Shown here piece by piece: positions 13,424-21,646 of a stretch of DNA of 58,085 nucleotides (the stretch's first letter is position 1; every line of letters starts with the position of its first letter). The position numbers and the translations under genes were made by a program. Below the pieces are notes generated by a model that saw only the letters and a program-made list of their open reading frames with translations, searched no databases and had not been told where the DNA came from. The DNA comes from a virus: positions 1 to 58,085 of IMG/VR virus record IMGVR_UViG_3300045256_000822. The stretch is one strand, 5' to 3'.

Positions 13424-13983
13424 TGCTGAGCCTCGTCGGAGACATCCCGTATTTCCGCTGCCTCGTGCGGCGCGAATACACGCGCAACCTGAAAGACGGC
13501 TTCGGCGAGTACCTCGAGGCGATCGCGCATCAGGTCGTCTGCCGCCGCGGGCACATGCTGGCGTTCAACGTCGTCTTCACGTCGCCCGAGGCCGGCGGTG
13601 CTCTCTGGCACGGCATGCCGATCGAGGCGCTGTGCTGGAAGCAGAGCCAGGCGCCGAAGCAGTCTGACCTGATCGCACCGTGGAACTGTCTGTCGCAGGA
13701 CTTCGCCGTCTCGGAGATGCGCTTCCTCGCGCGTGGCCGCGTGCAGGTCATGGCCGGAGGGCAGCGTCATCCGGGGCGCTACCGCTTCACGGTCGATTTC
13801 TCGGGGAGCGACCTCGCTGACGATCCGGCGCAGCACAAGTGCCTGCATGTCTGCCAGATGGACGCCGGCCACTTCGGCGCCTTCCCGAACAACCGAATCC
13901 TTTTCGAGGACCCGGCCTTCTGGGGCGTGGCCCAGGGGCGGCCGGATTTCACCGAAAGCTACCACGAGTTCACAGGGGAATGA
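13423..13983 (+). CDS. conserved phage protein, unknown function
   Basis: This encodes 186 residues from the ATG at 13423, which shares a base with the previous stop (TGATG); a GTG one codon earlier is also possible. It contains six cysteines and recurring aromatic motifs (DIPYFRCLVRREYTRNLKDG, GALWHGMPIEALCW, HVCQMDAGHFGAFPNNRI), suggesting a metal-binding or compact alpha/beta enzyme-like fold. I recognise the general pattern from rhizobial prophages but know no activity. The stop overlaps the start of the C5 methyltransferase gene, so the two are coupled. Confidence 0.75.
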   Translation: MLSLVGDIPYFRCLVRREYTRNLKDGFGEYLEAIAHQVVCRRGHMLAFNVVFTSPEAGGALWHGMPIEALCWKQSQAPKQSDLIAPWNCLSQDFAVSEMRFLARGRVQVMAGGQRHPGRYRFTVDFSGSDLADDPAQHKCLHVCQMDAGHFGAFPNNRILFEDPAFWGVAQGRPDFTESYHEFTGE

Positions 13984-15599
13984 CCATGGGGGAATACGGA
14001 CTGATCATCGACAACTTCGCTGGAGGAGGGGGCGCCTCCGAAGGCATCCGGCGAGCGCTCGGGCGCGGGCCGGACGTGGCCATCAACCACGATCCGGAGG
14101 CCGTCGCCATGCACGCGGCGAACCATCCCGAGACCGAGCACTACTGCCAGAGCGTCTGGCGGGCGGATCCGCGCGACGTGGTGCGCGGCCGGCCGGTGGC
14201 GCTGGCGTGGTTCTCGCCGGACTGCAAGCACTTCAGCAAGGCGAAGGGCGGCAAGCCGGTCGAAAAGCACATCCGCGACCTCGCATGGGTGGTGGTGCAT
14301 TGGGCCAGGCTGGTGAAGCCGCGCGTGATGATCCTCGAGAACGTCGAGGAGTTCCGCGATTGGGGCCCGCTGATCGAGACGAAGGACGGCGTGCTCGTCC
14401 CGTGCCCGGAGCGCAAGGGCCTGACGTTCCGGCGCTGGGTGCGCGAGATCCGCAAGGAGGGATACGCAGTCGAATGGCGCGAGCTTCGCGCCAGCGATTA
14501 CGGCGCCCCGACCATCCGCAAGCGCCTGTTCGTCATCGCGCGCCGCGACGGCAAGCCCATCGTTTGGCCGGAGCCGACGCACGGGACGGGACTGCTGTCG
14601 TACCGGACCGCGGCCGAGTGTATCGACTGGTCGATCCCGTGCCCGTCGATCTTCGAGCGGGACAAGCCGTTGGCCGAGGCAACCATGCGGCGCATCTTCG
14701 AGGGCATCCGCCGCTACGTCGTGGATGCAGTGGACCCTTTCATCGTGCCGATCACGCACGCCGGTGACTCTCGTGTGCATCCGATCGACGACCCGCTGCG
14801 GACGGTGACGACCGCGCACCGCGGAGAGCTGGCGCTCGTGGAGCCGTTCGTGGCTGGCTGCGGCGGCCGCGCCTCGCAGTCGCCGCCTAAGAGCGTCGGC
14901 CAGCCGTTCAACACGGCGACGACCAAGGCCGATCAAATTTTCGTCGCTCCGTACCTCGTGCCGCGCTACGGCGAGCGGCCGGGCCAGGTCCCGCGCACGC
15001 ATGCGGTCGACAAGCCGATGCCGGTCGTGGTGCCGACGGCCAACGGCGGCAGCCTTGTGGTCGCGCACATGGAGCAGGCGAACACGGGCATGGTCGGGCA
15101 CGACGCGCGCAAGCCGCTGTCCACCATCGTCAGCCGAGGCACGACGCAGCGCCTCGTCACCTCGCACCTCGTGAAGCTCCGCGGCACCTGCAAGGACGGC
15201 CAGGATGTGCACCGCCCCATGCCGACGATCACCGCCGGCGGCTGGCACATCGGCGAGGTCCGCGCCTTCCTGATGAAATACTACTCGTCAGGCGGCCAGC
15301 TGCAGAGCCTGCGCGAGCCGATGCACACCACGACGGCGAAGGCCCGCATGGGGCTCGTCACGGTGCGCGGCGAGGCCTTCCAGATCGTCGACATCGGCAT
15401 GCGGATGCTCGCCCCGCGCGAGCTATTCCGCGCGCAGGGCTTCGGCGACAGCTACATCATCAACCCGCTGTTCCACGGCAAGCCGCTGACCAAGACGGCG
15501 CAGATCCGCATGTGCGGCAACAGCGTCTGCCCGCCGATCGCCGAGGCCCTTGTGCGCGCGAATGTCGCCATGCCGCAGGAAGAGCGCGAGGTCGCGTGA
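13980..15599 (+). CDS. DNA (cytosine-5) methyltransferase
   Basis: This encodes 539 residues. C5 motifs are in order: I at residues 8-20 (IIDNFAGGGGASEG), IV at 78-86 (FSPDCKHFS, with Cys82 as the likely nucleophile instead of the usual Pro-Cys-Gln), VI at 119-122 (LENV), VIII at 171-187 (ASDYGAPTIRKRLFVIA), and IX-X at 478-524 (APRELFRAQGF, CGNSVCPPIAEAL). The recognition region, about residues 268-462, is made of six degenerate repeats of roughly 35 residues with a P(M/L)xTxT core. No partner nuclease lies nearby, so it probably protects phage DNA from restriction or marks it. The ATG overlaps the previous stop. Confidence 0.9.
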   Translation: MTMGEYGLIIDNFAGGGGASEGIRRALGRGPDVAINHDPEAVAMHAANHPETEHYCQSVWRADPRDVVRGRPVALAWFSPDCKHFSKAKGGKPVEKHIRDLAWVVVHWARLVKPRVMILENVEEFRDWGPLIETKDGVLVPCPERKGLTFRRWVREIRKEGYAVEWRELRASDYGAPTIRKRLFVIARRDGKPIVWPEPTHGTGLLSYRTAAECIDWSIPCPSIFERDKPLAEATMRRIFEGIRRYVVDAVDPFIVPITHAGDSRVHPIDDPLRTVTTAHRGELALVEPFVAGCGGRASQSPPKSVGQPFNTATTKADQIFVAPYLVPRYGERPGQVPRTHAVDKPMPVVVPTANGGSLVVAHMEQANTGMVGHDARKPLSTIVSRGTTQRLVTSHLVKLRGTCKDGQDVHRPMPTITAGGWHIGEVRAFLMKYYSSGGQLQSLREPMHTTTAKARMGLVTVRGEAFQIVDIGMRMLAPRELFRAQGFGDSYIINPLFHGKPLTKTAQIRMCGNSVCPPIAEALVRANVAMPQEEREVA

Positions 15600-15718
15600 C
15601 CAACTCGACGTGGCCGAACGTCCTCATTCTCGCTGCGGCGGCCGGCGGCGACTTGCGCGGCGCCGCGCGTCTGAGGCTGTGGTTGCTTGAGCGCGACTGG
15701 CGAGCGACGCGCCAATGA
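15596..15718 (+). CDS. possible 40-residue small protein
   Basis: A GTG at 15596, in a GTGA overlap with the methyltransferase stop, opens a 40-residue frame containing WPNVLILAAAAGGDLRGAAR and an RLWLLERDW helix. Coupled starts are the rule in this operon, which supports it. It could be a short membrane-associated peptide, but hydrophobicity is marginal. Confidence 0.45.
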   Translation: MTNSTWPNVLILAAAAGGDLRGAARLRLWLLERDWRATRQ

Positions 15719-15750
15719 CGCCGTGCGAATTCGGATTACTATGGCTCGAC

Positions 15751-16431
15751 CTAGCCGTTCGGTGGCTGGGCCGCGCCGTCAGAATCCATTTTCATACGAG
15801 CGGCGTTGCCCATGGCGCTGAGCATTTCTTGAAGTGGCTGACCGTCGCTCCACATCAGCTCTATGCCGAAATGGCCGAGGGCTTGCGCTGTCGCGCCGGC
15901 AAGAAATCCGGCCATGTGCTTGAGTCGCCACTTTCTGTCCGCGGTCAGCTCTTTACCGCGAAGATACTCGATGTACCGTGCAAGCTCCCGCTGCCGCTGG
16001 TAGACAATGATCAACCACTTGGCGTGATCAGATGGCAGGAGGTCGAGTTTCGCTGCCATAGCCGTGAAGACTGTTGGCTCGTCGAAATCTCGATCAAGGA
16101 GTACGGACGGGTTCAATTCGCCGTCGACGACTCTTTGAGTCAGGTTGCACGCGAGCCAGACAGAGACAGCTCTGAGACCCAACTCTGCCTTAAGCGCAGC
16201 CATCACCCGGTCTGCCTCGCGTGCGATCCTATCATCGTCGCGCTGACGTTCGGCGTGAATAGTCTCACGAACGCCAAAATACGCGCCAAATGCGCCGACG
16301 AAGCCGCTCGCGATCGTGCCGAGCACTTCGAGCCACTTGTCAGACCCAGAACCGAGGACGCCTGCAAAGGCCGCGCCGGTCAACGCGGCTGTGGCCGCCA
16401 TGAAGAGCAGTGTCGAAATCTTCAGATGCAT
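15751..16431 (-). CDS. two-TM membrane protein, opposite orientation
   Basis: This encodes 226 residues from the ATG at 16431. Two hydrophobic segments (about residues 6-24 and 35-53, the latter with IASGFVGAFGAYFG) are followed by a charged helix (RETIHAERQRDDDRIAREAD) and a soluble helical domain. It is the only leftward gene in the rightward early operon, sitting between two methyltransferase genes, which marks it as an insertion or moron. It shares topology and a VGAFGA segment with the protein at 2416-3078. Superinfection exclusion or phage defence is plausible but unproven. No clear ribosome-binding site was found. Confidence 0.7.
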   Translation of the reverse strand: MHLKISTLLFMAATAALTGAAFAGVLGSGSDKWLEVLGTIASGFVGAFGAYFGVRETIHAERQRDDDRIAREADRVMAALKAELGLRAVSVWLACNLTQRVVDGELNPSVLLDRDFDEPTVFTAMAAKLDLLPSDHAKWLIIVYQRQRELARYIEYLRGKELTADRKWRLKHMAGFLAGATAQALGHFGIELMWSDGQPLQEMLSAMGNAARMKMDSDGAAQPPNG

Positions 16432-16494
16432 ACGGCCAAGCATGCATCTTCAACTGTAAGCACGCAACTGGCCGCACTACCGCAGGTCGCTTAA

Positions 16495-17922
16495 ATGACA
16501 GTGCGCATTCTCATAGGCGACGTGCGGGCGAAGCTCAAGGAGCTGCCGGACGAGTCCGTGCACATGGCGGTGACGTCGCCGCCCTACTGGCGCCTGCGGG
16601 ACTATGGCACCGGCACATGGGTCGGTGGAGATCCCGCGTGCACTCACGAACCGCCCCCGTCGCGGCACCGTGGCAAGCACACCGCCGCATCGCGACATGG
16701 CCATCGCTCGAAGGCCGAGCGCGACCACCGGAGTTGCCGCTGCGGAGCGGTCCGCGAGGACGACCAGCTCGGGATGGAGGAGTCGCCGGCGGACTACATC
16801 GCCACCATGGTCGAAGTCCTCCGCGAGGTCCGGCGCGTGCTGCGCAAGGACGGGACGCTCTGGCTCAACATGGGCGACTGCTACGCGGGACAGTCTGGCG
16901 GCTGGCAAGGCAAGAACGGCTCGAGGGCGTCAAGGACGTTCACCGCGCGCATCCGCGCGAAGAAGGCTGGCGGGCTCTGCATCAAGCGCAAAGACCAGAT
17001 CCTGATGCCAGCGAGGCTGGCGATCGCGCTGTGTGACGACGGCTGGTACATCCGCCGCCGCATCATCTGGTACAAGCCGAACGCCATGCCGGAGAGCGTG
17101 CGCGATCGGCCGGCGAACGCGCACGAGGACGTCTACCTTCTCTCGAAGCGGCCCCGGTATTTCTTCGACGCCGAGGCAGTCAAGGAACCGGCGAGCACCG
17201 AGACGCACGCGCGGGTGGCCGCTGGCAGGAAGAAGCCGGCCGGCTGGGACATGGGCCCAGGTGGACACCGGAGTCTCGCGGGGCGCTACAGCAACGGCGT
17301 GACGCCAAAGACCACGGACGAGCGGAACGGGAACCGCAACAACGCCTCGTTCATGGCGGCGGTCTCGCCGATCGTCGTCGAAACCCGGAACATGCGCGAC
17401 GTCTGGGTCATCCCGACCGAGCCTTATCCCGACGCGCACTTCGCAACGTTTCCGCTGGCCATCCCGGAGCGCTGCATCCTTGCCGGCACGAGCGAGCGGG
17501 GAGTGTGCCCGCACTGCGGTGCGCCGTGGCTGCGCGTCGTGAAACGCCGGCGCGTGAACTCGAGCAATGCCGCGAAGGCCGGGACGAAGATCAAGGGGAA
17601 GGGCCACCCGACCAGCCAGGCGCGCGAGGACCACGACGTCCGGAACGGGCCCGTGGCGATCACGAAGACGGTCGGATGGAAGCCGGGGTGCGGCTGCGCC
17701 GATAACGTTCCGGTCCCCGCGACGGTCCTGGATCCGTTCGGCGGCGCCGGCACCACGGGGCTCGCGGCGGCGCGGCTAAGGCGCAACGCCATCCTCATCG
17801 AGCTCAAGCCTGCCTATGCCGAAATGGCGCACGCGCGCCTCAAGGCGGCGCTGGTCGAGGACGTGAAGGGCGCGAAGCCCCGGATGCAGGCAGGCCCGCT
17901 GTTCGAGGACGTGGCGGCATGA
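16495..17922 (+). CDS. type-beta N4/N6 DNA methyltransferase
   Basis: This encodes 475 residues. Motif IV (TSPPYW, residues 27-32) comes before motif I (DPFGGAGTTG, 413-422), the beta order shared by N4-cytosine and N6-adenine methyltransferases; SPPYW leans toward N4-cytosine. Inserts of about residues 45-80 and 325-410 carry Cys/His pairs (CRCG, VCPHCGAPW, GCGC) that probably bind zinc and help recognise the target. A TLWLNMGDCYAG segment and an RRRIIWYKPN segment are usual for the family. There is no accompanying restriction enzyme. With the C5 enzyme it would give the phage two kinds of base modification. Confidence 0.88.
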   Translation: MTVRILIGDVRAKLKELPDESVHMAVTSPPYWRLRDYGTGTWVGGDPACTHEPPPSRHRGKHTAASRHGHRSKAERDHRSCRCGAVREDDQLGMEESPADYIATMVEVLREVRRVLRKDGTLWLNMGDCYAGQSGGWQGKNGSRASRTFTARIRAKKAGGLCIKRKDQILMPARLAIALCDDGWYIRRRIIWYKPNAMPESVRDRPANAHEDVYLLSKRPRYFFDAEAVKEPASTETHARVAAGRKKPAGWDMGPGGHRSLAGRYSNGVTPKTTDERNGNRNNASFMAAVSPIVVETRNMRDVWVIPTEPYPDAHFATFPLAIPERCILAGTSERGVCPHCGAPWLRVVKRRRVNSSNAAKAGTKIKGKGHPTSQAREDHDVRNGPVAITKTVGWKPGCGCADNVPVPATVLDPFGGAGTTGLAAARLRRNAILIELKPAYAEMAHARLKAALVEDVKGAKPRMQAGPLFEDVAA

Positions 17923-18080
17923 AGCGCCTCAAGCCCACCGATATCCCGCTCGAGGAGATGGCCGCGCGGATGCGCCGCGCCGGCATGTCTAAGAGGACCA
18001 TCGACCAATTCGTTCGCGAAGTGCGGGCGCTGCCGAAGGCCGATCAATCGGAGCCGGAGCGCCGGAGGAAGGCCGCATGA
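17919..18080 (+). CDS. 53-residue HTH-like protein
   Basis: This encodes 53 residues, with LEEMAARMRRAGMSKRTIDQ forming a probable helix-turn-helix and a charged C-terminus. The ATG at 17919 overlaps the methyltransferase stop and its own stop overlaps the next ATG (ATGA at 18077). It might regulate or bind the DNA near the replication genes that follow, but this is only positional. Confidence 0.6.
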   Translation: MKRLKPTDIPLEEMAARMRRAGMSKRTIDQFVREVRALPKADQSEPERRRKAA

Positions 18081-18937
18081 CCAAGAGAGCCGACGCCTGG
18101 ATGCCGGTCTATATCGGCGACTATACCGGCGACACACTCCGGTTCAGCACCGAGGCGCACGGTGCCTACTTCCTGCTGATCATGGACTACTGGCGTCAAG
18201 GTCCGCCCCCGGACGATGACGAGGTTCTGGCGTCCATCACCAAGCTGCCCGTGGCGCGCTGGCGCAAGCACCGTCGCCTGATCGAACCGCTGTTCAAGAT
18301 CAAGGGCGGGCACTGGCATCACAAGCGGATCGACGCCGAGCGGGAGGCGGCGGCCGAGATCACGAGCAAGCGGAGCGAGGCGGGGAAGAGAGGCGCGGAA
18401 GCGAAGTGGCAACGATCTGGCAACGACGATGACAGGCCTGATGGCGGCAACGATGGCAAACCACCGGATCAGCCGATGGCAAACACGATGGCAAATGCCA
18501 AGGCAAACGCCTCGCAAAACGATGCACCTTCACCTTCACCATCACAGTCACCTTCCGGTTCTCCGGAACTCCCTATCGGTCGTTCCTACGAACCGGGCGC
18601 GGCAGGCGCGCCGTCGGGGGAGGCTGACCTGCTGGAAATCCCGCTCGGCCTGCTCAAGACGCCTGACGGCGACTGGTCAAAACCGTTGTTCCGACAAGGG
18701 CTTTCATGGCTTGCTGGCGTGTACGGGAAGCCGCCGAACGCGCTGAGGTCATTCCTCGGACGATGCTTGCAGCAAGCCCAGGGCGACCACAAGCGCGTGT
18801 TCGACCTGCTCGCACAAGCGCAGCGCGAGGCGATAGCGGACCCGCAGGCGTGGATCACGGCCGCCCTGCAGCCCGGCAGCCAGCAGAGCGAGGTCGAGTC
18901 GGCGATCGCGAGCATCCGCAGGAAGCTCGGAGCCTAA
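18077..18937 (+). CDS. DUF1376-type replication-associated protein
   Basis: This encodes 286 residues. Residues 5-85 match DUF1376 (WMPVYIGDYTGDTLRFSTEA, then HGAYFLLIMDYW and ITKLPVARWRKHRRLIEPLF), a winged-helix-like domain at the N-terminus of phage replication proteins such as YdaU. A disordered Ser/Pro/Asn-rich linker (about 105-170) separates it from a C-terminal helical domain (GLSWLAGVYGKPPNALRSFL) with a PQAWITAAL motif. It probably marks the phage origin region or initiates replication. The next gene follows by four bases, so the two likely act together. Confidence 0.8.
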   Translation: MTKRADAWMPVYIGDYTGDTLRFSTEAHGAYFLLIMDYWRQGPPPDDDEVLASITKLPVARWRKHRRLIEPLFKIKGGHWHHKRIDAEREAAAEITSKRSEAGKRGAEAKWQRSGNDDDRPDGGNDGKPPDQPMANTMANAKANASQNDAPSPSPSQSPSGSPELPIGRSYEPGAAGAPSGEADLLEIPLGLLKTPDGDWSKPLFRQGLSWLAGVYGKPPNALRSFLGRCLQQAQGDHKRVFDLLAQAQREAIADPQAWITAALQPGSQQSEVESAIASIRRKLGA

Positions 18938-18940
18938 GCC

Positions 18941-19732
18941 ATGGGCGACCTGTTCAACGAGCCGAAGGCCGCCAAGGAAAAACCGAAGGCCGAGGAGCGC
19001 ATCGACACGCTCAGCGATGCCATGGCGGCCCTCGTCCGGATGTTCCCAAAATATGCGGCCGAGATCGACGCCTGGACGAACGCCTACAAACGCGTGCTCG
19101 GCACGCTCGGTCCGGCGGACCTGCAGCAGACCTGGCAGGCGACGATCGACGCGTGGTCGAGATCCGTGCCGCCGAAGCCCGCCGACTTCGCCGTCCATCG
19201 TCCTGCAGCCGCGCGCGCTCCCAATCCAGAGGCGGCCGCGCAGATCCGGGACATGCGGATCACCATAGCGGCACAGGCCGAGCAGAAGGCTCTTATCGAG
19301 CGCAGCCTGAAGGCGCACGCCGAGACGATGGCGGCGTATTCCCGCCAGATGGCGAGCCTCCCGACGATCTATGCCGGCTCGATCAGCGTGAACGCGGCGG
19401 ACATGGTGCGAAGCGCGTTCGTCTTTCATGTGAAGCGCAAGGCATGGGCAGTTGCGGTCGAGACCGCCCGCGGCGGCCCTTCCATCGACCACATTGACCT
19501 TGTGCACGCCGATTGGGCGACGATTTGCCAGCACGCCGAAACGATGCCGACTGCCGGGGGTAACGCGGCCCGTGCTGCTCAGCGCAAACCGAATCCGTTC
19601 GACGAGCAGCGCCGCGCCGAGATGCGTCGGCGCGCGGACGAGTGGCATGAACGGCACTTCGAACGCGGCGAGCCCGTCACCGCCGACGAGCGGCGCGCCG
19701 GTGCCGAGCGCGACGTGCAGGAGGCTTTATGA
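18941..19732 (+). CDS. replication-region protein, unknown function
   Basis: This encodes 263 residues, mostly helical. Residues 20-80 (AMAALVRMFPKYAAEIDAWT, then a DLQQTWQATIDAWSRSVPPKPADF segment) resemble the small helical domains that load helicase or bind initiator proteins in phages. The C-terminal part is charged and includes FDEQRRAEMRRRADEWHERH. It is placed next to the DUF1376 protein as loader proteins often are, but no ATP-binding motif is visible, so it would act as a matchmaker rather than a motor. The ribosome-binding site is GGAG eight bases upstream. Confidence 0.65.
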   Translation: MGDLFNEPKAAKEKPKAEERIDTLSDAMAALVRMFPKYAAEIDAWTNAYKRVLGTLGPADLQQTWQATIDAWSRSVPPKPADFAVHRPAAARAPNPEAAAQIRDMRITIAAQAEQKALIERSLKAHAETMAAYSRQMASLPTIYAGSISVNAADMVRSAFVFHVKRKAWAVAVETARGGPSIDHIDLVHADWATICQHAETMPTAGGNAARAAQRKPNPFDEQRRAEMRRRADEWHERHFERGEPVTADERRAGAERDVQEAL

Positions 19733-19733
19733 G

Positions 19734-20642
19734 ATGCCGGGCGGGGTGGTCCCCGCTTCCCCGTCCGGCTGGTGTGCGATCGGCCGACCGTGTTTCCCCC
19801 CATCACGGCGCGCCGGTCGCACACTTCCCGCAACACCGAGGCTCAACACCGTGGTCATCCTCGACAGGCTCACGATGATCTTTCTTGGACCCGAGCGGAT
19901 TCCGGCCGAGGCGCGTCCTGATTTGGAGGGACTCGTCCCTTGGCCGGTGTTCTCGAACAACAGCAGCCCGCCGCGATTCTGGCGCCTTGAGGAGGAGGGC
20001 GACTGGATGGCGCCGATCGAGGTGACGGATCAGGTGCGCAGCACGCTCGAACAGCGGTTCACGGCCCACCGCCAGCGGACGTTTCGTGAAGCGAAGGAGC
20101 GCGCCGCACGGCTTAAGGACGAGGCGCCGGAACGGCCGGGCGAGGCGCGCGCGACACAGATCCGCCGCGATCGCGGCGACGTGAAGGCGACCATCCTGAC
20201 CGAGATCGACAAGATCGGCACGCGCACCGATATCAAGGTGCAGATGGCCCAGGACTGGCTGAAGCGGCATTTTCGGCGCGGCGAGATCAGCAAGGTCCAG
20301 TTTGCGGCAGGCGTGCGCTTCCAGCGCACATCGGAGCGCGTGACTGTCGGCGTGCCCAGCCAGCTCGACCCGGACAAGCTCGACGCGCCGCGCGGAACGG
20401 GTACCACCCCAGACCTCCGCATCATCGCGCTCGCCGAAGTCGCGGCCGCCGCGTCCGGCAACTTCAGAGCAGCGCTCGACGCCATGGGCCCGGTGCTCTG
20501 GCCTGTGGTGCTCTGGGTCGTCGTCAGCGGGCGATCAGCAGCCGAGTGGGCGAAGAGCGCCGGCAAGCCCCAAACCGACGGCATAGCTGCCCTTCGCTTG
20601 GGCCTTGATGCCCTCGTAAGGCATTACGGTCGAGAGACGTGA
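19734..20642 (+). CDS. DUF6456-like protein
   Basis: This encodes 302 residues from an ATG with AGGAGG nine bases upstream; an internal ATG at 19875 is the alternative. The first 45 residues look poorly conserved. Residues 140-195 are highly charged, and the C-terminal part (about 225-300, with AALDAMGPVLWPVVLWVVVS and IAALRLGLDALVRHYG) matches the pattern of the DUF6456 domain found in alphaproteobacterial and phage regulators. It is the last gene of the rightward early operon. It may be a late-gene regulator, but the sequence does not show this. Confidence 0.65.
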   Translation: MPGGVVPASPSGWCAIGRPCFPPSRRAGRTLPATPRLNTVVILDRLTMIFLGPERIPAEARPDLEGLVPWPVFSNNSSPPRFWRLEEEGDWMAPIEVTDQVRSTLEQRFTAHRQRTFREAKERAARLKDEAPERPGEARATQIRRDRGDVKATILTEIDKIGTRTDIKVQMAQDWLKRHFRRGEISKVQFAAGVRFQRTSERVTVGVPSQLDPDKLDAPRGTGTTPDLRIIALAEVAAAASGNFRAALDAMGPVLWPVVLWVVVSGRSAAEWAKSAGKPQTDGIAALRLGLDALVRHYGRET

Positions 20643-20704
20643 AGACGGGGAACGAAGGCCGACAGATTTGACCTTTCTACCCTTACGGGTGGAGAGTTGC
20701 TGCC

Positions 20705-21499
20705 ATGGGGTGGATTCGGAAGCACCGGCTCGCGGTGGGCGGCATCTTCGCCCTTGCTCTATCGGGAATCAGCGGGATCAAATGGCTCGTTGGCCTGCTG
20801 GGCGATGTTGATTTTATCATCTCGCGTTGGCAGGACCCTGCTTGGCTGGGGGTTCTGCTCTGGGGGCTTCTAACGCCGGCGCCATGGTGGTCGATTTTTC
20901 TATCACTCGGGTTCGGGCTTGGGCTGCTGGCGCTAGATTATTTAAGCAACAGAGTTGCTCCCGTCGCGTACGCTGCCGGTGAGTCGACTAAGCCGAGTGT
21001 AGCGCCTGCAAGCGCAGCCGCGGCTCACGAGTTGGCAAAGATTCAGAACCGTGCCGACAACGCCAAGGTGGAGGTGCGTTTGGACCAGGACGGTTCGTTC
21101 GTTGTGCGGTCGCCAGTCAACGTCTACGACGTGACGATTTTTCCGGTGGTTCGCTTTCGGACGCCGATGTTCGCCGACGAAGATCTCCCGCATGACGCGC
21201 CGATTGTTTCAGAGGAAACGGTCAAGAACGTTAGTGACGCATTTGCAGCGCTGAGGAAAGCCAGTGACGCGCTTCGAAAATCCGGAAAGCAGGAGCAGGG
21301 CGAGGTCATAGTGCACGTCATCTTCAGGGAGCACGTGGAAGATCCAATGCTGTACGTAACGGTGAAGGACCGGGGCGGCAAATCGTACTATCGAATTGAG
21401 CAGACAACGAACCGATACTGCGCAATCCGGGTGCGGCGCTTCGCGTGCCCATGCAGCATTATGATAGAGGCGGTCCCGCGCGCCGGCGCATCAGTCTAG
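20705..21499 (+). CDS. two-TM membrane protein with soluble domain
   Basis: This encodes 264 residues. Hydrophobic segments cover about residues 10-34 and 46-77. A linker leads to a beta-rich soluble domain starting near residue 115, with VEVRLDQDGSFVVRSPVNVY, and several cysteines at the end (RFACPCSIMI). It lies between the early operon and a leftward moron and does not fit any structural or replication role, so it is likely cargo. It was not recognised. Its own promoter could not be defined. TTGACC at 20668 lacks a good -10 partner. Confidence 0.65.
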   Translation: MGWIRKHRLAVGGIFALALSGISGIKWLVGLLGDVDFIISRWQDPAWLGVLLWGLLTPAPWWSIFLSLGFGLGLLALDYLSNRVAPVAYAAGESTKPSVAPASAAAAHELAKIQNRADNAKVEVRLDQDGSFVVRSPVNVYDVTIFPVVRFRTPMFADEDLPHDAPIVSEETVKNVSDAFAALRKASDALRKSGKQEQGEVIVHVIFREHVEDPMLYVTVKDRGGKSYYRIEQTTNRYCAIRVRRFACPCSIMIEAVPRAGASV

Positions 21500-21580
21500 C
21501 TGCCCCTCCTGCATCCTTGTTCCATTTGCGGGCTTGACACCTAGCCGGTTTAGAGCGAATGAATTTGGTCATCGTGTAGA

Positions 21581-21612
21581 AAAGCGCCCGGGCGGACCTC
21601 CGCACCGGGCGC
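21581..21612 (-). terminator. rho-independent terminator of the beta-trefoil gene
   Basis: GCGCCCGG at 21584-21591 pairs perfectly with CCGGGCGC at 21605-21612, with further pairing inside (GCGG/CCGC) and an ACCT loop. Read leftward, the stem runs into TTTTC. It ends the leftward gene at 21647-22192. Confidence 0.82.
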
Positions 21613-21646
21613 ACTCGTCTTAGCGGGACGATTATCCGCCCCAGAA

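Noticed and set aside
15715-16494. 259-residue + strand frame between the methyltransferase genes
   Set aside because: The opposite strand encodes a protein with membrane segments and a coherent helical domain. The + frame shows no such pattern.
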